This document shows, in pieces, positions 34,965-43,276 of a DNA stretch of 64,000 bases (positions are counted from its first letter, which is position 1; each line of letters starts with the position of its first letter). Location of the stretch: NCBI RefSeq assembly GCF_002846395.1, contig NZ_PJMU01000005.1:106324-170323 (forward strand), in the 5' to 3' direction. The DNA comes from Pontibacter ramchanderi (lineage in GTDB: Bacteria; Bacteroidota; Bacteroidia; Cytophagales; Hymenobacteraceae). The notes below the pieces were generated by a model. That model saw nothing but the letters and a program-made list of their open reading frames with translations. It was not told the DNA's origin and made no database searches. Made by a program: the position numbers and the translations under genes.

Positions 34965-36329
34965 ATGCTATATTTTATTTTAAAGCTCATTCTGCGGACA
35001 GGCCTTCGGGTGTTCTTTCGTCGCTTTGTGGTGCGCAACCGCCACCTGATGCCGGCGCGTGGCCCGCTGCTGGTTGTGGCCAACCATCCCAACACGTTCA
35101 TGGACCCGATCGTGATCGCCTCGCTGCTTCCGCAACAGGTGTACTTCATTGCCAAGAGCACAGTGTTCAGCACACCAATGCACAGTTGGTTGCTCCACCG
35201 CATGAACCTGATCCCCATTCACCGCCAGGAAGACAAACCGGGTGTGCCGCTCGACAATGAAGCTACCTTTAAGGCCATTTACCAGGCACTGGCTACCCGA
35301 AAAACACTGCTTATATTCCCCGAAGGCACCAGCTTTAACGAAAGGCGCCTGCGCAAACTTAAAACAGGAACTGCCCGGATGGCGCTGGGTGCTGTGGCGC
35401 ACTTGCCGGAGGTGGCTAACCTGCAGATACTGCCGGTGGGCCTTAACTACTCCGACCCAACCCGCTTTAGAAGTGATGTGTTCGTGAATGTGGGGAAACC
35501 CATCGCGGTCGCCTCATACCTGACCCAGTACCAGCAGGACGAAAAAGGCACTGTAACTGAACTCACTGACCACATGCGGCGGCAGTTGGAGAAGCTGATC
35601 GTGGTGACTCCCACTGACGACGAAGACGTGCTCGTACGGCAGATCGAACAGGTATACAAAGAGAAACTGGCGGCGCAAACTCCCATCGACGCGCCCCGCC
35701 ACGTGCGCGACTTCCTGCTGACAAGGGCGATTATAAAAGGGCTGGCACATTATCTGGAAACGCAGCCAAAGCGGGTGGAGCAGTTTCGGAGCAAGATGCG
35801 CTCGTATAACCGGCAGCTTGAGGAGCTGGACCTGCAGCGCCTTCCCACCGTGGAGGAAAACAATGTGCTGCTACGGCAGACCCTCGCCCGCACCCTATTG
35901 CTGACACTCACCATGCCGCTGTACCTGTACGGGCTTTTCAATAATTACCTGGCGTATATCATACCCTCCAAAGTGGCCGATGCGCTTACCGAGGAGCAGG
36001 AGTTCCGGGCCCCGATCATGTTGTCGGTCGGCATTTTCTCGTTTCCTTTACTCTACGCATTGCAGGCGGCTGTTTTCTGGCATTTTTTGCCTGATCCGCT
36101 ATACCTGCTGCTATACCTGGTTAGCTTGCCATTGTCTGGTTTTCTGGCGTTGCGCTATTGGGGCACACTGCTGCGCGTACGGGAACATTGGTTGTTGCTG
36201 CGCCTCTTCCTGAGTAAAAACACAGTGGCGGAGAGCCTGAAGCGGCAACGGCATGAGCTGATTGAGGAATTGGAGGGCGCCAGAAACGAATACCTGCGCC
36301 AGCAAGCCGACAGCCAAAGAATCGATTGA
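34965..36329 (+). CDS. PlsC-like glycerolipid acyltransferase with C-terminal membrane helices
   Basis: A 454-residue membrane-bound acyltransferase. The N-terminal 220 residues hold the PlsC fold: VVANHPNTFMDP carries the catalytic His and Asp, and LLIFPEGTS is the FPEG motif. The His-Asp spacing is five residues, as in the glycerol-3-phosphate/dihydroxyacetone-phosphate acyltransferase group, instead of the common four. Residues about 305-420 contain about four hydrophobic helices, an unusual extension. The likely role is phospholipid or ornithine/glycine-lipid acylation at the inner membrane; the exact acceptor is unknown. Confidence 0.82.
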   Translation: MLYFILKLILRTGLRVFFRRFVVRNRHLMPARGPLLVVANHPNTFMDPIVIASLLPQQVYFIAKSTVFSTPMHSWLLHRMNLIPIHRQEDKPGVPLDNEATFKAIYQALATRKTLLIFPEGTSFNERRLRKLKTGTARMALGAVAHLPEVANLQILPVGLNYSDPTRFRSDVFVNVGKPIAVASYLTQYQQDEKGTVTELTDHMRRQLEKLIVVTPTDDEDVLVRQIEQVYKEKLAAQTPIDAPRHVRDFLLTRAIIKGLAHYLETQPKRVEQFRSKMRSYNRQLEELDLQRLPTVEENNVLLRQTLARTLLLTLTMPLYLYGLFNNYLAYIIPSKVADALTEEQEFRAPIMLSVGIFSFPLLYALQAAVFWHFLPDPLYLLLYLVSLPLSGFLALRYWGTLLRVREHWLLLRLFLSKNTVAESLKRQRHELIEELEGARNEYLRQQADSQRID

Positions 36330-36503
36330 AGTGTGCTCCATTTAAATGCAGCTTTAATTACCGAACCGATCCGGAAGCACCACATTTGGCATAGAAGCAA
36401 GGTTTATCGTGTCTATTTCTACAAAAAAACTATCTAAATAGTACTAGTTCCGTAAACAGGATACTGAAATCTAATTTTTACAGTATTACAAACAACAAAG
36501 ACT

Positions 36504-36932
36504 ATGAAAAAGACATTTGTAAACATGCTCGCTCTCTCTTTTGTAGCGGCAACGGTCATGACTGGCTGCGCAGACACTACTACTACTGGCACTGACGCAA
36601 CAGATACCGATATGGAAGGAACCACTACAACCGGTACCACCACTACAGGCACAACAACGGGCACTACGACCGGTACAACAACGGGCACGACTACTGGCAC
36701 AACTACCGGTACTACAACGGGAACAACAACTGGTACCACCACGGGAACTACCACGGGAACTACCACGGGAACTACCACGGGAACTACCACAGGTACAACG
36801 ACCGGCACAACAACGGGTACCACTACAGGAACAACTACAGGTACTACGACTGGAACAACCACGGGTACCACAACTGGTACTACCAGCGGCACTACGACTG
36901 GCACGACCACAATGGGCACATCTCCTAGATAG
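36504..36932 (+). CDS. lipoprotein made of Thr-Thr-Thr-Gly tandem repeats
   Basis: A 142-residue protein. A signal peptide MKKTFVNMLALSFVAATVMTGC with lipobox MTGC (Cys 22) is followed by a short Asp/Thr segment. From residue 50 to 136 it consists of about 21 TTTG tetrapeptides (one TTSG), ending MGTSPR. No other domain exists, so the mature protein is probably an unstructured, neutral, Thr-rich lipid-anchored tail. At DNA level the units are 12 bases with mostly differing synonymous codons, except for four identical units in a row. A terminator follows closely. The function is unknown; a surface spacer or an O-glycosylated tail is conceivable but not shown. Confidence 0.8.
   Translation: MKKTFVNMLALSFVAATVMTGCADTTTTGTDATDTDMEGTTTTGTTTTGTTTGTTTGTTTGTTTGTTTGTTTGTTTGTTTGTTTGTTTGTTTGTTTGTTTGTTTGTTTGTTTGTTTGTTTGTTTGTTSGTTTGTTTMGTSPR
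36651..36911 (+). repeat. 12-bp minisatellite encoding (TTTG)n
   Basis: About 21 in-frame units of 12 bases. Four consecutive identical units GGGAACTACCAC occupy 36743-36790. The others vary at third codon positions only. Confidence 0.9.
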
Positions 36933-36954
36933 GAGTTTCCTGCAATACAGCTAA

Positions 36955-36993
36955 GCAAAAAGGCAAGCACCACCTCGGTCTTTGCCTTTTTGC
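36955..36993 (+). terminator. terminator after the repeat lipoprotein gene
   Basis: A perfect 12-bp inverted repeat GCAAAAAGGCAA / TTGCCTTTTTGC (36955-36966 / 36982-36993) with a 15-base loop lies 22 bases after the stop. Confidence 0.85.
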
Positions 36994-37020
36994 TTTATAA
37001 CCAAAACCCCTGATTACGCC

Positions 37021-38532
37021 ATGCATCAACTGCAACAATACCTGCACCGTGTATTTACAGTTGACCTGCGAGCCCTTGCCGTTATGCGCATTTGGGTAGC
37101 CGGCATCATCCTAACCGACCTGGCGATACGGGCCACCGACCTCGAGGCACACTATTCTAATATGGGTGTGCTGCCGCTGCATGTGCTGCATCAGTTTGGC
37201 TGGCATCCTTACCATTTCTCTTTCCATACCTTAAGCGGACTCTGGCAGGTACAGGCAGTCCTGTTCCTGATAGCCGCAGTGGCGGCTGGTTGCCTGCTGG
37301 TGGGCTACAAAACACGAACGGCCACCATTGTCAGCTGGATCCTGCTGGTTTCGCTCCAAAACCGGAACACGTTTATTGCACAGGGCGGCGACGACCTGCT
37401 GCGTATGCTGCTCTTCTGGGGTATGTTCCTGCCCTGGGGAAAATGCTACAGCTATGACACAGCCAAGGCACCTAAACCTGATCTACTGCAGACCAGTTAC
37501 TTCAGCGCGGCTACGGTCGCTTATGTTTTACAGATCTTCCTGGTGTACTTCTGCACCGCTTTGCTTAAAAACTCACCCGAGTGGCATACCGAAGGAACAG
37601 CTCTGTATTACGCCCTTAGCCTCGACCAGATTTTGATGCCGGTAGGCAAGCTCATATATCCTTATCCGGAGCTACTCCGGTTTCTGACGCTCACGACCTG
37701 GTACACCGAGCTGCTGCTCCCATTCCTGCTACTGATTCCGTTCTACAACCATGTTTGGCGGCTTGTTGTGGTCGGTGTTCTGTTTATGTTCCATATCGGC
37801 ATCAGCCTGACCCTGTTCGTCGGCTTGTTCTACCTCATCAACATTGCCTCCATCTCGGGCCTTCTGCCGAAGCAGGCCATGGACTGGGCAGAGAAAAAAC
37901 TTCTCGCATCGTTCAGGCGGCCGCTTACGGGACAGTTTCAGCGCCTGCTCAAAGACTTTAAAAGCCCTGCTCAGTTACGACTTGAGTTTAGCATGCAAAA
38001 ACCACCGCTCAACAAGCGCCAACTGCGATACGCCCGGGAAGGCTTCGTGACGTTTGTGCTGCTCTACTGCATTTGGTGGAATTTATCAGGAGCTACTGCG
38101 CAGGTGCCTGCCATGCCCGACTCTACTACATGGTTCGGGAACCTGCTCCGCGTAGACCAGCGCTGGGGCATGTTCGCGCCGGCCGTTTTTAAAGACGACG
38201 GCTGGTATGTGTTGGAAGGCCGCGCGGCCAATGGCCAGCTCATCGACCTGAACCGGCAAGGGAAGGAAGCCGACTATGCCAAGCCAGCCTCGGTGGTGAG
38301 CATGTTCAAGAATGACCGCTGGCGGAAATATTCTGAGAACTATCTGTTTGTGCAATATGAGTTCCTGAGGCCTTACTACTGCAATTACCTGGTGCGGCGC
38401 TGGAACGAGGCGCACCCCAGCAACCCCGTGAAGGAACTGCAGGTGGTGTATATGAAAGAGTATACCTTACCCGATTACCAACTCGTCACCCCTCAAAGAG
38501 AAGTGCTCTGCATTTGCGCCAATCTACCCTAA
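37021..38532 (+). CDS. HTTM-domain membrane protein (gamma-carboxylase-like N-terminal domain)
   Basis: A 503-residue polytopic membrane protein. Its first 300 residues resemble the HTTM domain shared with vitamin-K-dependent gamma-carboxylase: ALAVMRIWVAGIILTDLAIRATDLEAHYSNMGVLP, LVGYKTRTATIVSWILLVSLQNRNTFIAQGGDDLLRMLLFWGMFLPWG, and DQILMPVGKLIYPYPELLRFLTLTTWYTELLLPFLLL. The C-terminal 150 residues are soluble after another helix, with WFGNLLRVDQRWGMFAP. Activity in bacteria is unproven. The ATG at 37021 is chosen; a TTG 39 bases earlier lies in the preceding terminator. Confidence 0.82.
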   Translation: MHQLQQYLHRVFTVDLRALAVMRIWVAGIILTDLAIRATDLEAHYSNMGVLPLHVLHQFGWHPYHFSFHTLSGLWQVQAVLFLIAAVAAGCLLVGYKTRTATIVSWILLVSLQNRNTFIAQGGDDLLRMLLFWGMFLPWGKCYSYDTAKAPKPDLLQTSYFSAATVAYVLQIFLVYFCTALLKNSPEWHTEGTALYYALSLDQILMPVGKLIYPYPELLRFLTLTTWYTELLLPFLLLIPFYNHVWRLVVVGVLFMFHIGISLTLFVGLFYLINIASISGLLPKQAMDWAEKKLLASFRRPLTGQFQRLLKDFKSPAQLRLEFSMQKPPLNKRQLRYAREGFVTFVLLYCIWWNLSGATAQVPAMPDSTTWFGNLLRVDQRWGMFAPAVFKDDGWYVLEGRAANGQLIDLNRQGKEADYAKPASVVSMFKNDRWRKYSENYLFVQYEFLRPYYCNYLVRRWNEAHPSNPVKELQVVYMKEYTLPDYQLVTPQREVLCICANLP

Positions 38533-38583
38533 GCAGAACAGCCCCAAAAACAGAGCACTACATTAATTGCCTGTTAGGGCAGA

Positions 38584-39030
38584 TCAGCACTTTTTACCGT
38601 CGCAGGTGAGCGCACTAGCTACTGCAGCAGCTACCAGGCCGCCCAGCAGGTATAGCCCTACCGTCATGGCGCGGGTGGTGTTGGTGCGGTTGCTTGGGTC
38701 GGTTCCTAGCCCCATGGGCCCCGGCAGCAATACGGCCCCAGCCCCGGCTCCGGCTCCCAGCAGTCCGCCGCGCAACCAGGCCTCTTTACCACTGCCCACA
38801 AAGCTGTAGTAGATAGAGTTAGACACGATGTCACCTAACATGGCCCAGGCCCGCAGCTCGCTGCTTTCGGGTGGCTGTGCTCCTGCCTTCTTCATCGTTT
38901 TTGAAATAGCCCGCATTCCCAGCACATCCATGCGGGGCGCCTCCGGTACTAGTCTGCGCAGGGTTTCGTGTGCGATCGTAAGGGAAACGGCCCCTGCCAG
39001 CCCGCTTACCAATGCTTTGCTTACTTCCAT
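38584..39030 (-). CDS. hypothetical small membrane protein
   Basis: A 148-residue protein with an N-terminal amphipathic/hydrophobic segment (ALVSGLAGAVSLTIAHETLRRLV), a Gly/Ala-rich middle helix (LRGGLLGAGAGAGAVLLPGPMGL), a third helix (AMTVGLYLLGGLVAAAVASAL) and a C-terminal TCDGKKC. No domain is recognised. It may be an inner-membrane protein of a type common in soil Cytophagales. It is followed by a bidirectional-looking terminator upstream of which lies the Ser-rich gene. Confidence 0.65.
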   Translation of the reverse strand: MEVSKALVSGLAGAVSLTIAHETLRRLVPEAPRMDVLGMRAISKTMKKAGAQPPESSELRAWAMLGDIVSNSIYYSFVGSGKEAWLRGGLLGAGAGAGAVLLPGPMGLGTDPSNRTNTTRAMTVGLYLLGGLVAAAVASALTCDGKKC

Positions 39031-39106
39031 AGTTTCTTCTTAGTTTTTGAGGGTCAGTTTTGTAGCTATACGCAGGGTTTGCCTGTTTGCTATACCTACG
39101 AGAAAC

Positions 39107-39135
39107 AAAAAGCCGGGCTGATCACCCGGCTTTTT
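39107..39135 (-). terminator. intrinsic terminator after the Ser/Asn-rich gene
   Basis: A perfect 11-bp stem AAAAAGCCGGG / CCCGGCTTTTT (39107-39117 / 39125-39135) lies 27 bases beyond the stop codon at 39162. Confidence 0.88.
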
Positions 39136-39161
39136 GCCATGTAGCTTCATAATGGGAACAA

Positions 39162-39608
39162 CTATTTGTTTCTTCCCAGATTCTTATTCAGGTTTCTGTT
39201 CAGTTTGTTCTGGGAACTGGCGCCTTTAGAACCAATATTACCCGATTTGTTTTTGTTCATGGAGTTCATGGCAACCCAGCCTGCGCCCAGCGCCAATAAT
39301 GAACCGCCCACCACTTTCTGTGTGGTGCTCAGGCCATTCACTTTGTTCATGGTGGTGTTACCAAACTCCTGAAGCTTGCCAGTCAGGTTGTTCAGGTTCT
39401 CTTTCTTGAATGTATCCATCCAGTTCGACTTGCCTGAGGCAGAAGACTGGCTGCTTGTGGATGCATTTCTGGAAGAGGACTGGTTCCCGCTGCTCATGCT
39501 TGATGAAGAAGACTGACTGGAACTCATATTCGGTGTATTGGATTGCGAGCTGCTCTGAGCTGTCGGATTCTGATTCGATTGCGAATTTTTATTCGTTCTG
39601 TTTTCCAT
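39162..39608 (-). CDS. Ser/Asn-rich low-complexity protein with one hydrophobic segment
   Basis: A 148-residue protein starting at ATG 39608 (MENRTNKN); the longer frame adds 23 unlikely residues. The first 60 residues are almost only Ser, Asn, Gln and Thr. The middle (WMDTFKKENLNNLTGKLQEFGNTTMNKVNG) looks helical. One hydrophobic segment follows (VVGGSLLALGAGWVAMNSM), and the tail is basic and Asn-rich. No family is recognised. The helix plus hydrophobic hairpin recalls small stress-related membrane-associated proteins, which is only an impression. Confidence 0.65.
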   Translation of the reverse strand: MENRTNKNSQSNQNPTAQSSSQSNTPNMSSSQSSSSSMSSGNQSSSRNASTSSQSSASGKSNWMDTFKKENLNNLTGKLQEFGNTTMNKVNGLSTTQKVVGGSLLALGAGWVAMNSMNKNKSGNIGSKGASSQNKLNRNLNKNLGRNK

Positions 39609-39874
39609 AGTAGGTAAGTTTATTTTAATTAAACACATGCACAACCTGGCACACGTCTTAAATTGGACTTTATACACAGGGTGTCAGACTTATATGTATC
39701 GGTTTTTTTAGCGTAGGGTTTCATTCTGCTCACACATTCATCAGTGTGCACAAGTCCGGCCCGCTATAATTATATGCAGGGTGCTACATTTGCTACCTAT
39801 TAAATCAACGCGCTTCAGAGCTCCGGAATTGGACTTCTATTTGCGTGAATTCAATAAAAAACGATGCTGTTCTC

Positions 39875-41137
39875 TCATTGCAATTGATGAGCCTGCAATT
39901 TCTCTAAAGCTTCTTTTAACTCAGAGCGCTCATCCGGCTCTACTTCCTGCATCGCTTTGCGGGGTTGGTAAAAGCGGAGGATGTCCTGGCGCAGCGCCTG
40001 GCTCGTGTGTTTGAAATCGGACTTAGCTAGTTTTTGCGTCAGCTCAGCGTAGGTTTCATCGGTAAGCTTATAGTCGCCGGGTTTTGTGGGCGATCCGGTA
40101 TCGAGTTGTTTGTCTTCGAGTTGCAGCCTGCCTTGCTGCCCGAGCTGCTTAATGAGTATTGTGTAATTCTCGACGGTGGTGTTAAAGCTGTGGTAGAAAA
40201 GCTTCTCGGCTTCTGGCGTTGGGGGCTTGAAGGCCAGGGTCCGGAAAGGGCCTAACTTAGGGAGCACTTTGATAACCCATGCCGAAAAACGGGCCAGAAG
40301 GTTGGGTCGTTCGTAGTCCGTCCCCCAGGTATGGTTAAATTCAGCGCGCTTCATGTGATACTGAAACTGGCGGCGGGTCATACCGGGGCTGGCTTCCTGT
40401 ATGTCGCTTTTCTTGGCCTGCCAGGCCGCCTTGGTAAGGTCAGGTATAAAGCCACGGATGGTATAGCGGTAGGTTCCGATTGCCAGCGGCACGTTTAAAA
40501 ACACATCGTTCAGCTCAAGCCCATAGGTTTCCAGAAAAGCACGCTCGAGCAACTCTTTCGATACACTAAACCCAATAAAGGCCTGGTACTTCTCAGGTGC
40601 GTAGTTACCGCGTGCCACCTGCAGCACATCAAACCCAAACTCGGTCTTAATATGCGACACGGGGTCTTCGGCATAAGTCACTTCCTGCCCATGCTCAGCC
40701 CTGACCTTGGGGTACACCAGTGCTACGGCCTTGTTGGTGCCGAGCGGGTGCCCGTGTATATCAGCGTTGTAGTGCGACAGGGCGCCCAGCGCAAAGCCGT
40801 ACTCCTCTATGGTAGCGGACGACTTGAGCAGGTTTTCGACAAAAGCGCCGCTCCGCACATAATGGGTCAGGTCTGTGAAGAACGTATTGCCGAAAGGGAA
40901 GTAGCCCATATCCTGCACAATAGATCCGCCATAGGCGTGCGCATGTGCTTTTAGCAGCTCTTCTTCTGTAGCTCCGGGGAAACGCTTGCGCAGCAGGGGC
41001 TCAATAGAGTCCTTCCAGGCAGCATCGATAATTGCCTGGTGCGTGAGCACACCATAGGCTCGGGCGCTGGTGGCCGTCAGTAACAGATATAGCAACAGGG
41101 CCAGGGCGCCTGGTTTTGCAAGGGTGCGGTAGTTCAT
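39875..41137 (-). CDS. zinc-dependent phospholipase C family protein
   Basis: An exported protein of 420 residues with a signal peptide ending near TATSARA. The mature N-terminus begins YGVLTHQAIIDAAW, and the conserved histidines in HAHAYGGSIVQDMGYFPFG, FTDLTHYV and ALSHYNADIHGHPLGTN match the zinc ligands of the bacterial phospholipase C/S1-P1-like fold. It is longer than the secreted toxin types, with an extra C-terminal helical part rich in charged residues. The substrate is unknown; it could act on lipids in the periplasm or outside. The next upstream gene, PAP2, also concerns lipid phosphates, but 66 bases separate them. Confidence 0.8.
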   Translation of the reverse strand: MNYRTLAKPGALALLLYLLLTATSARAYGVLTHQAIIDAAWKDSIEPLLRKRFPGATEEELLKAHAHAYGGSIVQDMGYFPFGNTFFTDLTHYVRSGAFVENLLKSSATIEEYGFALGALSHYNADIHGHPLGTNKAVALVYPKVRAEHGQEVTYAEDPVSHIKTEFGFDVLQVARGNYAPEKYQAFIGFSVSKELLERAFLETYGLELNDVFLNVPLAIGTYRYTIRGFIPDLTKAAWQAKKSDIQEASPGMTRRQFQYHMKRAEFNHTWGTDYERPNLLARFSAWVIKVLPKLGPFRTLAFKPPTPEAEKLFYHSFNTTVENYTILIKQLGQQGRLQLEDKQLDTGSPTKPGDYKLTDETYAELTQKLAKSDFKHTSQALRQDILRFYQPRKAMQEVEPDERSELKEALEKLQAHQLQ

Positions 41138-41203
41138 AAGAGTAGGTATGCGTGGGGTGTTATACGCATGAACTGCTACAAGAGATAATGCCTGACCTAT
41201 ATT

Positions 41204-41995
41204 CTAAAGCGATGGATGCGGCTTTTTCCGGGCTCTGACGTAGCCCATTACCTCCACAATACTGATTCCTAAAAGCACCCACATGGCGCCCAGCAGAAAA
41301 CCCGCCAGCACATCCGACAGAAAGTGCACGCCCAGGTATATTCTGCTGAAACCCACGAGCAAGATCAGCATACCTGCCGCAGCCACCACGGCGTTGCGCA
41401 AGCGTTTCCGGTACAGGTGGCGGTATCCGAAATAGGCCAGTATACCCCAGAGTGCCATGCTCGTGGTGGCATGTCCGCTTGGGAATGAGAAATTACGCTC
41501 CGGATAAAAAGCGACTTCTGTGGGCCGATCGCGGCTGATCACTTTTTTACCGTACTGCACCGACAACCCCACTCCTGCCATGGTGAGCCAGAAAGCCAGC
41601 ACTGCTGTATAACGCCGGTTGTACAGGAACACGATCGTGGCCAGTCCCCCGACGGCAAAGGTGGCCTCGCGGGTACCCAGCTGGGTAAGAGCGTAAAAGG
41701 TTTGGCTCAACCACTCGCTGCGCATGCTGAAAAGAAACTGGGTAAAGGCTTTGTCCACATGCACTACGCCTTCCGACTCGATCACGTCTTCGGTAAGCTG
41801 TGAGAGCAGGGCCGCGTTGATTCCGATGACCAGCACCAAAATGGTGAGCGGCAACCCAATAAACGTAGTGGTGTCGAAGCGGCGGAGCAGAAAACGGAAA
41901 AGCACCGGGAAGCGCCGGTACAAGCGCTGCGCCAGCGGTTGCCTCGCCAACCAACTGCGCATGGAATGAAAGAGATGTGTCAGAAAGTGCTTCAT
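41204..41995 (-). CDS. PAP2-family membrane phosphatase
   Basis: A 263-residue inner-membrane lipid phosphatase. The three PAP2 signatures are present: KKVISRDRP, FPSGHATTS and SRIYLGVHFLSDVLAG, among about six hydrophobic helices. Family members dephosphorylate undecaprenyl pyrophosphate, phosphatidylglycerophosphate or phosphatidate. The ATG at 41995 is chosen over a TTG 15 bases upstream. It is followed on the same strand by the phospholipase C-like gene, giving a possible two-gene unit in lipid turnover. Confidence 0.9.
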   Translation of the reverse strand: MKHFLTHLFHSMRSWLARQPLAQRLYRRFPVLFRFLLRRFDTTTFIGLPLTILVLVIGINAALLSQLTEDVIESEGVVHVDKAFTQFLFSMRSEWLSQTFYALTQLGTREATFAVGGLATIVFLYNRRYTAVLAFWLTMAGVGLSVQYGKKVISRDRPTEVAFYPERNFSFPSGHATTSMALWGILAYFGYRHLYRKRLRNAVVAAAGMLILLVGFSRIYLGVHFLSDVLAGFLLGAMWVLLGISIVEVMGYVRARKKPHPSL

Positions 41996-42134
41996 ACAGG
42001 AAAAATCCAACTCTTATACGCAATTCTCTCAAATTGATATAAGCACATTGGCGTTAACCCGCAAAAAAGAGCAGCTTACATAGCTAAAGGATTTATTAAC
42101 AACTTATTGCCGCTATATAAAGTACATATTGAAC

Positions 42135-42695
42135 ATGAGAGGGTTTGAAAATATGTACGACAAACTCCTGCTCGGAGTAGGGGTCATATTGCTGGTGTTG
42201 CTGTGGGTGCAGTTTCCGGCTATGCCCGAGATGAACGCGGACGACCATGTTCGCTATACCTCGGACGAAGCCAGGACGGTTATGAACTCAAAAGCCCGCT
42301 TTCTAAAGCCCTCCAAAACACTTTCACCCCGCCAGGTCATCAAAATACAGCTTCACGCCTTGCAACGAAACGACATGACCGACAGTGGCATCATCACGGT
42401 TTTTAACTTCTCATCGCCAACCAGCCGGGTAAGTCTGGGACCCCTCAACCACTTCCGGATGATGGTACGCGACCCGGCCTATAGCCCCATGCTTAACTTC
42501 GTTTCATACAAAACCGGCAAAATAGTGATCACCGACGACACGGCCTACCAGCTTGTGGTGATAAAGGGAGCGGGTGGAGAGCAGGTACCATACTTATTTA
42601 TACTGGCCAAGCAGCGCAAGGGCATGTACAAAGGCTGCTGGATGACTGTGGGTGTGGCCCGGCAGGACATAAACCGCCAGACCAACCTGATCTAG
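42135..42695 (+). CDS. DUF4864-like protein with N-terminal membrane anchor
   Basis: A 186-residue protein with one N-terminal hydrophobic helix (LLLGVGVILLVLLWVQF) and a soluble domain: SPRQVIKIQLHALQRNDMTDSGIITVFNFSSPTSRVSLGPLNHFRMMVRDPAYSPML. This pattern fits DUF4864, an NTF2-like family of unknown function found in plants and bacteria. The ATG at 42135 is chosen; a TTG two codons earlier opens the same frame. It converges with the GNAT gene, with stops only 10 bases apart. Confidence 0.75.
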   Translation: MRGFENMYDKLLLGVGVILLVLLWVQFPAMPEMNADDHVRYTSDEARTVMNSKARFLKPSKTLSPRQVIKIQLHALQRNDMTDSGIITVFNFSSPTSRVSLGPLNHFRMMVRDPAYSPMLNFVSYKTGKIVITDDTAYQLVVIKGAGGEQVPYLFILAKQRKGMYKGCWMTVGVARQDINRQTNLI

Positions 42696-42705
42696 CAGCT
42701 ATACC

Positions 42706-43185
42706 TCACAAAGGCAATTCCATTTTGATATCGGCGCGTTCGTAGATGCTCGGAGGCATCGGCACTTCCGCAAAACCCAGGCGGCGGTAAAGGTTCAGGG
42801 CAGTCTCCAGCCTTCGGTTTGATACAAGGTATACCATACGTGCACCGGCTTTACGAGCTTTGCGTATAGCCGCCTCCCCTAACAGTTTACCGATCTTCAG
42901 GCCTTGCGCCTTGGGGGTTACGGCCATCTTGGCTAGCTCGTATACGCCATCGCCGTCGTTGATCAGGGCGCAAGTACCCACGATCTCCCCCTGGTAGCTG
43001 GCCATCAGAATGTGACCGCCTTTGTCGATGATGTAGCTTTGCGGATTGCCCAGCGATTTGTGGTCCGCTTCTTCCATTACAAAATAGCGGGTGATCCACT
43101 CTTCGTTCAGTGTCCGGAAAGCACCTGCGTGCTGTGGTTCAAAGTCAAGTATCTGTACGGTAGCTTCAGTGGTAGCCAAGTGCAT
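42706..43185 (-). CDS. GNAT-family N-acetyltransferase
   Basis: A 159-residue acetyl-CoA-dependent transferase. The acetyl-CoA binding motif A is seen in KMAVTPKAQGLKIGKLLGEAAIRKARKAGA (the R/Q-x-x-G-x-G/A loop is QGLKIG), preceded by the strand EIVGTCALI and followed by the LYRRLGFAEVP motif B end. The acceptor cannot be deduced. It has a well-formed promoter and a leader of about 10-15 bases. Confidence 0.9.
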   Translation of the reverse strand: MHLATTEATVQILDFEPQHAGAFRTLNEEWITRYFVMEEADHKSLGNPQSYIIDKGGHILMASYQGEIVGTCALINDGDGVYELAKMAVTPKAQGLKIGKLLGEAAIRKARKAGARMVYLVSNRRLETALNLYRRLGFAEVPMPPSIYERADIKMELPL

Positions 43186-43204
43186 AGGGTATTCTGGTTT
43201 GCTA

Positions 43205-43237
43205 CAAAGGTACGCCTATACCTGTCTCATTGTCAAA
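43205..43237 (-). promoter_or_regulatory. Bacteroidetes-type promoter of the GNAT gene
   Basis: Minus strand: TTTG (43234-43237), 21-base spacer, TACCTTTG (43205-43212). Both boxes are perfect. The frequent TATACCT heptamer lies between the boxes. Confidence 0.7.
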
Positions 43238-43276
43238 CACACGCTCTCAAAAGGCAGCAGTCTGGTCTGGGTATGC

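Noticed and set aside
36434..36973. Minus-strand frame with long Val-Val-Pro-Val repeats opposite the TTTG lipoprotein
   Set aside because: It is the mirror of the 12-bp minisatellite. The plus frame has a perfect lipoprotein signal, a matched terminator and codon third-position variation that is synonymous in the plus frame.
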